DNA of 64,000 bases from Balanoglossus misakiensis (Eukaryota; Hemichordata): NCBI GenBank assembly GCA_040954595.2, contig CM082579.2, forward strand, positions 3,224,001-3,288,000. Direction: 5' to 3'. Each line of letters opens with the position of its first letter. The stretch's first letter is position 1. A program made the translations under genes and the position numbers. The notes beneath the pieces are model-generated. The model was not told where the DNA came from. It searched no databases and was given only the letters and a program-made list of their open reading frames with translations. Below, piece by piece: positions 24,947 through 36,250 of the stretch.

Positions 24947-25596
24947 TAAGCTCAATCGTTTTGTCACTTCAGTTGAATTGGAAAGCATCTCTTAACATAG
25001 TCTAGACAGAAAGATACGGCAAACAAAACAAGACGAATCTTTTAATCCGCCGCTCACTTGTGCAGTCAATGGTATCAGTGTTCAAGTGAAGATTCCACAG
25101 GAGTCTTCACAGGTTGTCTGTCAAATTAAGCTGTGTTTGTCCTGGCCCACGTGCTTGAAGCCAAATTCTCTGTTGTGTACCAAAGAAGATCAGTATGTAC
25201 CAGTGTGAAACTTATCTTTGTGGTACTCTTTAAACTAACGCACATCATGCTGAACTAGAAATTATAGAGTTCTGTCGTGAGCACAAGTTTGTAGAGACAG
25301 GTAGCTTTTCTCTTTCTTCCTACTGTCTACGCTTTCAGAGCGGAAGAAAATTATCATAATGGAAGCTTGTTGGCTAGACAATGGAAGCAGACGTTATTTT
25401 TTCGGCCATTTCAGGTGATTTCACACTTCAAATAGCTGGGAAACAAAAAGTGCACTGGCTTCTGTTTTTGCAGTTCGGCTATGATGTCTCAACAAACAAA
25501 ATCTGTTGACAAGATGAGCTGCGATACTAAAAGCTAAGAATAGAGTGCCGGGGCTTTGTTGATGAGTGTTTGATGACCAGGGCCTGGAAAATACAT

Positions 25597-25610
25597 TTTG
25601 CCATGGCAAC
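25597..25610. promoter_or_regulatory. RFX X-box-like palindrome
   Basis: TTTGCCATGGCAAC matches 13 of 14 positions of the RFX X-box palindrome GTTGCCATGGCAAC. Weaker matches occur elsewhere in the introns at 17158, 37964, 42368, 50133 and 51522. Confidence 0.4.
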
Positions 25611-25959
25611 TTGCATACACCCCCAAGCCTAGCCCAAAGGTGTTGTCATCGTCTGTTTTGATAGGAAATGTTTCAACAGAAGAACACGTGTTTACTAACA
25701 TTACGCATGTAAATCTTTGTACCTTAATCAGTATTAAGTAAACATGTGTGTGTCTTGCTATAATCAAGTCAAACTGGTGCATTTTCGTCGATTTTGTTCA
25801 GATATTTAGAGAATCAAAAACTGCGTACTTGACCATTTAATATACAACAAGTCCACAAGTAAACTTTCAAGAAATTTTTATTTGTCTTTTCGGTGCAGAT
25901 TTTCATTCCCACATGACAGCTTATAGATTTTGAACAGCGAAATGCTTAACAAACACATG

Positions 25960-26010
25960 CATTCACTCCTAGCGGTCCCACTCATTCACGTCTAGTGGTC
26001 CCAGGCATTC
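25960..26010. repeat. 23-bp tandem repeat, about 2.2 copies
   Basis: CATTCACTCCTAGCGGTCCC and CATTCACGTCTAGTGGTCCC are adjacent 23-bp units (25960-25982 and 25983-26005). The start of a third (CATTC) follows. Confidence 0.75.
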
Positions 26011-26343
26011 GCATTTACTGTACAAAGGGCAGCGCACCGTAAATGTAGACATGTGTGTAAGTGTGTTGTCTGACCTTATCCCACCAACAGATGTGAAAAG
26101 CCTGTAATCGTCAGAGGAGAGTGAAGGACACCTCTTTTCTCAGGCCAGACAAAAACGGTAAAAGATGTCCGAGGTGGTTCTTTGAATGCGGGGTGCGGGG
26201 ATTCGTGACTCTCTTGTTTATCTCTGCGTGCGCTACGACAAGGGGCCTTTACGCTTTACATGTATATTGTTGAATTTGACTTTATCACTGCCTGATCCTT
26301 ACCTTGTCAAACTTCAGCCAGTCGATTGTGCCGACAATTTAGG

Positions 26344-26357
26344 AGGTCAGAAGGTCA
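26344..26357 (+). promoter_or_regulatory. Perfect DR2 element (AGGTCA GA AGGTCA)
   Basis: Two perfect AGGTCA half-sites in direct orientation with a two-base spacer. DR2 is a known RAR-RXR arrangement. It lies 1.75 kb upstream of exon 2 in intron 1. Function is inference. Confidence 0.45.
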
Positions 26358-28106
26358 AGCCTTGTCAACAGGGTTCTTGTGACCCATTGTACGTGTGTTA
26401 GGATCAGTCTGGAAGGAGGATAACCATGGACAGTTCGCAAGCAAGAGCATGTGAATCATTCGTCAGAACCACCTCCCCCCCCCCTTCCTCAAAGTGGTGC
26501 TAAAAGTCATTGTTTCTGTAATTTAATAAAAAAGATGTCCTAATGTGTCAGGCTGGCTGGAGCAAAGTAATAATAATGTCTGCCACAAAAACTGCTGGCA
26601 AATGAGACTCAGATTGGCTGACATGATTTGTTCATCTCTGCAACAGAAGCCAGGCAAAGGCCCCCTGGCCAGGTGCTGGCTCTGATTAAGCCTTTTGCCG
26701 GCATTTTATTTGACTACAAACATAATCTAATGGCTGGATTGTTCCACTAGAATCCATCATTTAGCTTCTTGGCAAGGATGGAAGGGCTTGAACAATGAGA
26801 TAATGCGAAAGTCGGAGACAGTCGACGTCTGCTATTTGTCCAATTAATTCATCCTTATTGGATAAGAAAGTTTAAAATTCAGGCTCAAGAGTTATGTTAT
26901 CATACGATAATGCACGACTTATCTCTATAGTAAAGGTGTATCGGTGCATATAGCATGCATTGGAACTTGGCTATGAAAACACTTCAGCCTGAATAGACTT
27001 ACAGTTAAATTCAGGTTCTCATTTACAGAAATGAGAGTGGATGTGTTGCTCAATGGAGATTAGATTATTGTGTTTTTATCCCCCCTTTTTTATGGCGTTC
27101 TTCAAAACCCTCAACTTCTGTTGGCCCTGAATAGAAAGCCCCCCTCGGTTGTCTGTGATCACCGCGTGCATTCAAGAGTATACCTTGACACGACAAAAAC
27201 CGTCGGGATCCTTTGCAAGGCATATTAGACAAAGATAAAGACAAAGGAAAGCAATGGAATGGAATTATCGTCAGGATTATTGCTTCCGATACGGGAAACA
27301 CCAGTGGAAGTGAACTGTGAGGTCCTTTTGATGACAAAAGTTTAAATTTTTTTGCCCTTGTAGTCTTTTTGACAGTGCTGACAGATTCCAAGGACGTGAG
27401 TGTGATTAAGCAGCCTAGTGAACAGATAACATCTATTAAGAGACCTACAAGTGTCGCCATAAGTGTGCCAATTTGCCAGATTTTATTTGCCGATTCCCCC
27501 CATTTGTAATGAGTGCACACTGCACGGTCGGATTGAAGCTAAAAGATGGTGTAATGTAACAATGCCCTGAAAAGTGAAAAGTCCCGCGTAATGTATTGCC
27601 ACTGAAAGGGATTCCTAATTGTATTGTGCGCCGGACTTCATATTATTCGCCTCCATCCAGATTCTCTTCAGAGGTCCCGATAATGAATGTAATTTAAGAG
27701 ATGTACACCCCTGATGAAGTAGGAGGTGTGTTGCCCAAATTTTCATGACTGTCTCCTACATTACTCCCTGGAGCATTAAGGCACTGGCTGTGTATGTATG
27801 GCTCAGCTGCAGGGCACCTCTTGCGGCTAGTTGTTGGGCAAGGTGTTCATTCCATGGTCCAATTTGGTAGACACTTTTCATACGTTGAACCTGATTGGCT
27901 ACTTTTTATCTACAAGTCGTGCAAGAGTACAGATCTTACAACCAATAGATCAACCTCTATTACGATGTAAAGCAACACGTAACTTCTCATGCGAGATAAT
28001 AAAAGCTTTTAAGTTTATAGTTTGAAATTGAACTAGGAGAGATATCTAGATCAGTGTACTTTCTGTGACTAATTTTTTCCTTCATTTTTTCTGCTTGGCT
28101 TTGTAG

Positions 28107-28196
28107 ATGACATCGATAGAATGCTGATCCACTATGTCCTGGCGCCGGGAACAAACGCAACCAGCGATATCTTCTTCTTCTCCGTCTCCGACAGAG
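28107..28196 (+). CDS. FREM2: FREM2 exon 2: end of CSPG repeat 12
   Basis: Acceptor TTTGTAG|ATGAC; donor ACAGAG|GTAAGT. With the G from exon 1 it encodes a 30-residue segment beginning DDIDRMLIHYV and containing NATSDIFFFSVSD. This is the expected second half of CSPG repeat 12 and contains an N-glycosylation sequon (NAT). At 90 nt and phase 1-1, its skipping would keep the frame but remove half a CSPG domain. It sits alone between introns of 23.5 and 24.8 kb. A CA-rich tract starts 34 nt after the donor. Confidence 0.93.
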
Positions 28197-28230
28197 GTAA
28201 GTTTGGCAGTTTTCAGAACCCTCCCTAGAG

Positions 28231-28274
28231 ACACACAGGCACACACATGCAAACACGCACACACACAGACACCC
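28231..28274 (+). repeat. CA-rich tract just downstream of the exon 2 donor
   Basis: ACACACAGGCACACACATGC continues as AAACACGCACACACACAGAC on the transcribed strand, beginning 34 nt after the exon 2 splice donor. CA-rich intronic RNA at such positions is a known binding site for hnRNP L, which can enhance or silence the adjacent exon. A role here is inference. Confidence 0.85.
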
Positions 28275-28805
28275 CTGCACATATTGCCAGAGACCAAGGC
28301 AAGCATCTCTTCCATATGGTCCGCAGAAACCTGACGTGATATCTCTGCACAAAGTTCAGGTCCATTCATATTTATGCCTGAATGACTGTGACGTCATTTG
28401 AGACAGAGCAACCCCAGCTGAATAGGCTGACTGGCGTCACTGAAAGACCACAGACATTTGAGAAATTTCTGGGAGTTCAGATTTTCAACAAAGTTGGCGG
28501 ATCCATTTGACTCATAAACTTTTATATCATTTCTGTATAAACTGTCCAGACGCATAGCTTTACAGGTGAAAAGTGGCTTTATTCTTGTCATTGAAAAGAC
28601 AGATCTCAAAGCAGCAAATTTAATAAGTGAACTGTAAGAAATCTAGCAGGCTACATTGTAAAATGTCATATGCACATCTACAATATATACAGACATACAC
28701 TAAAAGTATTTCTTGAGGAAAGAAAGGTGGCTAGAATCAGACTTGTAAGTTGTATCATCGACGGTTATTGACCCTTTCCCAACTTCAATAGAAGGTAGTC
28801 CCACC

Positions 28806-28818
28806 TGACCTCTGACCT
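28806..28818 (-). promoter_or_regulatory. Perfect DR1 element on the minus strand
   Basis: TGACCT C TGACCT, that is AGGTCA G AGGTCA on the minus strand. It has the same sequence and spacing as the site at 17053-17065. It lies 0.6 kb after exon 2 and about 105 bp before the inverted-repeat element at 28924. Confidence 0.5.
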
Positions 28819-28923
28819 GGTCCCACCAACTGTTGCTTTGATAATAAATTAATTTCTGTTACATGTGCTTGAGAATTGGAAACATCATGCCAGACTCTCC
28901 CCGTAGGGTTAAAAGGACACTAA

Positions 28924-29917
28924 TTAAGGTAGTTGGAAAGGCTATTTTTGAAGCAAATTCTCTCAATGTTTGTGAAATTATTTTCACAAGTTAGAATAAA
29001 GATAATGACTTGAAATTTGCAGCATGTATTCTTAACAAACTCAAAAGTGAGGGAAAAATATGACTGTAAAAATATCTGCTAAAATTATGAAATTTGATAC
29101 GCCTAAATATAAATATTCATAATTTTACAAAATATTGATTGAATCTTGACATGTTTTCACAAATTATTGAATAATTTGTATTCATTTTAATATTAAGCAA
29201 CCCCTCCAGCAATGTACGGGACACTTTCAGCATAAACTTATTTTTTTCAAAGTTATCACTCAGGAAAACACAGTTTTTGTTGATATTTTGTATACAACTT
29301 TAACGTGCTGCCAAAACACAACGGGAAAACTTATGAAAAAACTGTCCCGTAAAATTGTTCTTTGGGATGTCCCGAGCCTTTCCTGAAAGTTTCATGATAA
29401 AAAAATTATCTGGCATACCAATTCAATCACAAATAAAAACCATTACATTATGGCGAAGGGCAGAAAAGTAGCGAAATACGCAAAGTTTAGCGGCAGTTCA
29501 CGGCGAAGGATCGCATTTATCTGGGTCAAACGCTTTTCCGCTGGCTTTTCGGGTTCCCTAGAAATGCAAAAATGTCCATAATTTGGCAGCCTTTAATAAA
29601 CAAGCAAGGTTATCTATCGTTGAAAATTGCAAGAATCAGTGTTTGCAAGTTACATTTAAATGCCCTTGGCTAGGGGAACCCGTCCATGTGCGCATAGCCT
29701 AGGAGAAGTCTTCCCCTAGAGGGCGCTCAAATAAGGCTCCCTAGCTTCCTTGCCAGATGTATGAAATTAGGTATAATAAAACCAGCCATATCTTGTTACA
29801 CGTTTATTGCCCCGAATTTTTCATGAGTTTAATTTTTCTCTAATACATTTCTAGATATAAATTCAGTGTTTTTAAATGAAATTTTAACTGACGCCCTAGC
29901 CTTTCCAACTACCTTAA
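28924..29917. mobile_element. 994-bp MITE-like element with perfect 21-bp terminal inverted repeats
   Basis: The left end 28924-28944 reads TTAAGGTAGTTGGAAAGGCT plus A. The right end 29897-29917 is its exact reverse complement. TTAA stands at each terminus, as for the element at 8663, but the repeat sequence differs, so it is a different family. The interior is AT-rich, crowded with stops, and shows no transposase: a non-autonomous DNA element is the best reading. It contains a CTAGAGGGCGCT motif (29717-29728). Superfamily (piggyBac-like or another TTAA-targeting group) is inferred from the ends only. Confidence 0.8.
29713..29729 (+). promoter_or_regulatory. CTCF-like core motif inside the 994-bp element
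   Basis: CCCCTAGAGGGCGCTCA closely resembles the bilaterian CTCF core (CCACYAGRGGGCGCY type). It lies inside an inverted-repeat element, so copies of the element could spread the site. Binding has not been shown. Confidence 0.4.
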
Positions 29918-32900
29918 AGGGCGTGATAGGGCCATTATAACCCAGGCAGTGAACTAGCTTGCTGCCAAGTGGGTGGTTCAACTGAAGGTTATCTTGCCAG
30001 CTGTGTGTTACGTGGTTCTATTAGTAACTCTTCCTGGAAGACTTTAAGATTGCCTTTGTTATGATTTTAACAGTGCCCCTTGCAGACAAACTAGGAAAAA
30101 AAATCATAATAAACTGTGTACACTGTGAGCTGATTGTTAAGCAAACTTGATTAGAAGAGCTGCATGTGTTTGTGAACTGATTTGAAAAGTTTAAATAGTG
30201 TTCATTATTGACTCAAACCACGGAAACTTCCTACTGTCTGTGGTCAAACCTCTGACAATTGCACATTGAAGCCATACAAAAAGAGAAAAAAAACTTGCTG
30301 AAATTGGAGAAGTATATTAAAGTATAACAAAAGTATTCTGTGACACTGTTAGTGACAAGTACATCATCAACTATCCAGCCAAAAATGGACTATTTGACAT
30401 GGCTGAGTAAACCAGACAGATTTACTTGAAGCTAGATATCTTTTGTGTCTTCAGCAGTTTGTTAGAGACAGCTGCACTCACATGAACCGATTGCGGGGGA
30501 TACTTCAACAGATAAGAAGAGAATCAGATCGATTAGATTCTGTAATCATGAATTCCTCTCCAAAGTAGTCCTATCTTTTGTACAATTGATGCAGGCAGGA
30601 TAAACTGAGTAACCTTATCTGAAATAAAAACATGGCAGCCAACACATTGGTCATGTGTGTATGTGTATACTGTCAGTACTATTGACCATGACTGCTTGTT
30701 TGTGTTACAACGGGGGTAGACCATTTAAGCAATTTGTATAAAAACAAGTAAATGACATTGAAATAACAAATATAGGTGATTTAGTGCAGATGAATGTGCA
30801 GATACAATTTTTCTCATGCCCCTCAAGTACACCACGCAGAATCACCCCTCTCACATGGATTCTGTTGCCATGGGTTACTAGGGCTGTGTGGAAATATAAC
30901 TGCCTGGGAATTTCACGTTTGGCTTGAAGGGAGGTTTTATGACCTTGGTGGATTTGTTGTGGACAGAATGTACGGTTATTTGAATGTGGGCCAGAGGTCA
31001 AGTCCATGTCCTTCTCATGTTCAAATTCATGTCATCTTGTATATATACATCAGTACTACTTTCATCTTATCAACTGTTATTTATCATCTGTGTGTGTCTC
31101 TCTCTTTGTCTGTGTCTGTGAACAGATAGTCATGCTGAAACCAATGTGTATGTTTTGATCAAACACCTGACACAGTCCCATTTCCAGATATGCAGACTAT
31201 AACAGTTCGTAATGTAGAAAGCTAATTCACCATAAAATTCAAATTTCATGCATGCATGGCAGTGTCCTGCAGACTGAGAAAGGAAAAGAACGGAGTAGAA
31301 CGGAACGGAACAACCAGAACAGGAAGATGATTAACCTATTGACCCTGGCCGGAATTCTGCAGGCCCAGTAGCACTGTAGACATAGGAAATGGTTACTGTT
31401 TGTATATATGTGTTCAGGGTTTAGACAGGACCCTTGATGACTTCTGGTGGCATGGCTGTAATGGTGATGTTACGCAGGAAGTATCTCATTGATATTGTGA
31501 TGGGGCATAGACTTCCTGTGCGTGGTTATTGTTACTACAGCCTTTTGTGCTGTGAACAATAATTAACGCTCAATAGTGAAAAATTGCATTCAGGATTTTA
31601 GTTTCCATAACTTTGCCAATCTGCAAGTACATAACATGTATTGTCCGAACACATGCAGTTATACAACTTAAATTCCTGGTGGGTCATTCCTGAATTTAGA
31701 GTTATTTAATCCTTTCACAACCCCCTTCATGCATTTTCCTCTGTAGAGGTCCGAATTTCTTATTCCGACAGTAAATTTTGTATCCAGTATTCATCAGAAC
31801 CCAATCGCGAGGTTCATTCCCTTTCCCCAAACCTTTGATGGTAAGAAAAAATTGCGAGATAAGGTCGAGTTACTGTGTCAAGTTCAAGGCAGCATTGCTG
31901 TGATTTCACATTTTATAAAGCAACCATACATAGCAATGTTGTAGCCTGGTTGGAAGGCCAACTCACGCCAGCAATTAATGACACTTTTATCAAGATCATA
32001 GCATTCCAATCCTCACATCTGTGTTTGCTTGTTACAAGTTCTTCCAGGCTGTAACAATAAATTTAGGCGATCTGAGCGTGAAACATATTGGTCCATACAT
32101 CATTTTGTTGGCACTTTGGCACACACAATATTAAATTAGGAGAGGGCGGCTTGATAATTGCTTTATGGCTTTGGAGGAGGTCCTACCCTGCAGGTAGCAC
32201 AGTTAGAGAAGGCTGTCTGGGCTTTGACACTTGCTATTCCACTTCACCTGTCAAGGGATTGTGTTGTGTTTCTCGCCACTGCAAATCTGTGAAATTAAAG
32301 CTATTGGAAGAGAAAAGACCACTGATATTTTATGTAGGCATGACAGTCTGAGGTGAAAGGTGTTGTGTATGGTATGAATACTTCCTAGAGTCTCCATGGA
32401 GTCGAGAACGGTGCCTGTAGAAATCACTTGGCTGACAGGCTTCAGTGGCTAACTAGCGCAGGTCATGAGATCGCCAGTAAAAAAAAAATTTCAATCATAT
32501 CAGTGTTAACTTGACTTCTGTATAGTGTTTTGCCAGTTGGTTGCACAGTCCAGAATAGAAAAAAAATGTATGAAGTGAAGTGAACCAACTCCCAGAAGAG
32601 CAAAAACAAGCGTGGTATTTCACAAGATTATCCAACTCGCTGCTGGCCTGAAAACCTTGTTTTGTAAACATTGCAATGTGGTACTGTAGTGTCAGAGTCT
32701 GCCCTGGTACGTGTGTATGTGTACGCACAAGACGCTTCCTTGGCGGTCTTCATCTCTGTGCACTTTTCATTTTTCTTTCCCTCACAAAGTGGACACACAA
32801 CAGGCTGAGTGTACCGGCATGCCCTTTTGACCCCTGCCACAAAAAGACCCCTCCTCGAACTAACGCTGCCCAATCTGATGAATTGTAGATCAATGTCATT

Positions 32901-35426
32901 GCTTTCAACGAACGCTTAGACCGGATGATTACTGCAAGAATGTCCCCTCTTGATTTATATTCAACAGTCAAGGTCTTTTTACTCGGCCAGCAAATTGAAG
33001 CCAGCTCTTTATTCTGCGGGAAAATTGGCGGCATTCAACCTAGTAGATCCTCTGCTCTCCTGTAATTGAAGTGTACTCTTCCTGTGTCTAAGGCCAGCGT
33101 CCCCAGTCTCTCAGTTTGCCGAGAGATTGATTTTAGATTAATTGCAAGTGACACAGAAGATGGTACAGGAAAAAACAAATAGTAACCTTTGGCTCGTTCT
33201 GCTTTCGGAAAGTGAATTAATTCACAAAAGAGGAAAGTTCAGAAATTTTGCCTGCGTCGCGTTGAAGCCGTTAGTTCACAGACCCCGTTTGATCGCTTTC
33301 CTTGGAATAACCGGCTCTGGAACCTGTAATTTCCTGACAGAAATCTGGTGGAAGTGGGTGGGCACTGAAATACTGGGTGTCGTAATTTATTTGGGACTGA
33401 GAGAACCCAAAAGTTGTGGAGTTCCCAACACGGTCTGAGAGTGCACTGAGTACTGGTAGTGATGATGTTCCCAATGTGGTGCACGTTGATTCATTACAGC
33501 TCTCAACTGGGAGTATTAATTGAATATGCAATGTCAACATTTTAAATCTCAGCTGCAATTATAGTTGACCCAGTTTTCTTGTGTTTCTGATCAACGAGAC
33601 ACTCTGTATACAAATCTCAAAGTGGCCCAGCCATTGCCATCGTGGACGTATCTGATTGATGTGTGTGCGTATGAAAAGCAGGTTGGATCGACCTAGCTCT
33701 CCTCCCCTGCACAACAGTGGGCCTCCTGGCGAGTCTGGGAGAGATTCACCCCCGCATGCTGGACTGGGGAATTCTGGGATAGCCGAAGAGTCAGCGCTCT
33801 CTCAATTCAGTGGATACGTCAAACCATTTCTGGGGCGATTGTTTATATGAATCGGCGTGAGTGAAAACAGTGTCTTAAATTGCAGCTTATCCGGGCCTCA
33901 GTACAAGCGTATCGCTGCTTCTGTCTTGTGCTTAGGTTAGAACTTGATCTTCTTGTTTGCAAGGTGTCTGGGACAACTTTGTAATGCTATCGTTTAAATC
34001 TTCGTGGAAAAGAATTTCTCTCTATTTGAGAATGGATACGAAGATCTGTGCAGTTGGAATGAGACAGTAATGCAGCAGTTGAAAAAGAGAGAAAATAGTC
34101 CAAATTGAATTCGGCCAAACTGTCTAATGTGTAGGGCCCCTGTTGTTAGAGATCTTTTACCTCCTGGACTTGAAGTTTATGGTAGCAAGTGTGTCCTGCC
34201 ATGGAAATACTAGCATTATGGCCAGGGAGTATTTGTAAACTATTGGCTCAAATTCTCTGCTGTGCCCACAAGGGCTTTATCTGGATACTGTGCAAATCAG
34301 CACACAGCCTTGCAGCTTTTTCCCAGTCGTTTGTAGATCATGAGAGAAAAGTAGCGTTGCATATGAATCATTGAAGATCAGGCAGCTGCTCTTTGATACA
34401 GGGAAAGTTGTTTTATAGTGTGATTAACTGAAAGTCCAGCTTTTCCTGGATTGCACATTCTCTTGGGCAAATTCTCAGGAATTCAAAATCACAGTAACAG
34501 GAATTGTCCTTAGTGGCACATTCATGGCAATTAAAAGTTTATGGAGTTTTTCGGCAAGTTTACAGGACATCAACCTTGGGTTAGAATTCTTAAAGGGGCA
34601 ATTTTCAATTCCTGGATCCTTGATGACATTGAAGGTTTTAATGTGGTGCAGAGCCTCTGTTTTCCATTGAAATCATCAAGTTCATCCATTTGGTTTTAGA
34701 TTCAGCTGATATAGAAGTTGTGGAGGCAAGCCAGAAAATCTGGAAAAATCTGCAATAAAAGCTATGCCAATTTTAGCTTTGAAATTCTATATATGGCTCT
34801 TGTTTCTCTGTTGTGGATGAATGTAATCTGTTACTCTGAGAGAAACACTTAGTACTTGATAACTACAATTAAATTGTCGTTTAGTGATTTCTAACAAGAT
34901 ATTAGCTCTGGCATCGTGTCCTAGATTTGTGTGACGCTTTTGGTGTGAAATTTTATGGGGAGTTGCGGACATGGCTGGGTGGGCAAGCACACAAAAACTG
35001 TTTTCATGCAAAGCTGACGACCGTCCGCAGTTTGTTGGTGTTTTAGGAACATAAAAGTAAACACCAACGGACAAGAGAAACAGTAGTAGCATGGGAAAGC
35101 GTACTTTTATCAAAACTTCGCTCCGACTTTCAGCTCGTCAAGTCGCTGATTTATGGGTATACTTGGTAATGATAAGATGGTGTACCTTGATCGGCAACAC
35201 CGCGGCCACCAAGTGTTGTGTAAACGACCAAACTCTAAAAAGACGTTCAAAGTGACATATTCACAACTCTGGAGTTGAGCTATCATCAGCTGGAAATTTT
35301 CAGTATACCCAAACGTATAATTTAAATATGATGGATGTCGCACAGATTACTAGTCGACTTAGGTGGTTTTAAGTTGTCTGTGACATGGGGCCAGGCGGAG
35401 TGTTTAGCAAGTGACCCTGATCGATA

Positions 35427-35456
35427 GACACACACCAGGACACACACACACACACT
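35427..35456. repeat. (AC)n microsatellite
   Basis: ACACACACCAGG followed by ACACACACACACACAC. A simple repeat in intron 2. Confidence 0.9.
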
Positions 35457-36195
35457 CTGGAATACAAATGCAATCCATGTTAATTTGGATGTGTGGATTG
35501 GGTTGTTTGCTGCAGTGCAGTATGGGATACCAACCAGTGATGTAGTTAAATTTACATGTATATAGGTACAAATTGTGAGCTTAATACTAGTATTTGCTTT
35601 GAAGGTTTACCCGAATCCACATCGGTAAGGCAGCTTAGCCCTCTCCCGACCCCGAAAAAAGTTTAGCGTGAAATGTGACAGATGTGGATGTTAACGAAAT
35701 TAATTAAGAAACGTGTGCGTAGATGGGATGGATTACTTTGACAAATAAACTCCCCATACTACCCTGTGGAACCTCTGGAGTTTGTGTATGTACCAGCTGG
35801 AACGTGTACTCGCTAATGCTCTTAGGGAGCTCAGTTGCCTCGCCCTGACCCCGTGGTCAACAAGGTCCCGGAAAGGTTGACTGTTCCAAGGGTACTTGAA
35901 TGATGAATTATTGTGCAGAAGACATTTCATTTACTATTCTGAAGTGCGTGATAGAAAACAGGGGATGTCTGCCTGGGTAGTCCCGCAACTTAGTCATCCG
36001 AGTTGTTATAATAGGTTGGCTCACTGAGTGAGTAGTCGAAGGTGTGGGCCGATGGTGATGGTCGGTGAAGTTCACAGCCTTGGTGTCTGATTAGTTGCGA
36101 TAACATGATTTGAAACATATTCCTGAGATATTTCATGAACTCTATATTTATGGTTTCTTGTAATGTTGACTGTCTGTTTATAGTGTGCCTTCTGT

Positions 36196-36250
36196 AAAGG
36201 AAGGAGGGTGGGAGAGAGGGATGGAGGGATAAGGAAAGAGAGAGAGAGAC
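36196..36250. repeat. Purine-rich GGAGG/AGAG tract
   Basis: About 55 bp almost entirely A and G on the + strand, ending in an (AG)n run. Low-complexity sequence. Confidence 0.8.

Larger units (their letters stand above)
4656..28106 (+). other. Intron 1 (23.5 kb), no supported gene
   Basis: It runs from donor GTAGGA at 4656 to acceptor TTTGTAG ending at 28106. In-frame read-through from exon 1 would add 38 residues before a TAG at 4769-4771. Contents seen: a poly(G) run at 4678-4687, a foldback hairpin at 4955-5029, an inverted-repeat element at 8663-9273, a TG-rich microsatellite at 14241-14339, and G runs at 10728-10739, 18409-18418 and 24325-24343. It also holds short minisatellites at 22520-22569 and 25960-26010 and the motif sites listed separately. 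The remainder is AT-rich sequence with short chance reading frames on both strands; none shows a recognisable domain or codon pattern. No tRNA, rRNA, reverse transcriptase or transposase was recognised. Confidence 0.9.

Noticed and set aside
26617-26760. Possible conserved noncoding element before exon 2
   Set aside because: The sequence looks complex and unrepeated, but conservation cannot be judged from one genome.
27065-27520. 151-codon minus-strand frame in intron 1
   Set aside because: Longest intronic frame, but no recognisable domain, low-complexity composition and no splice or promoter support; likely chance.
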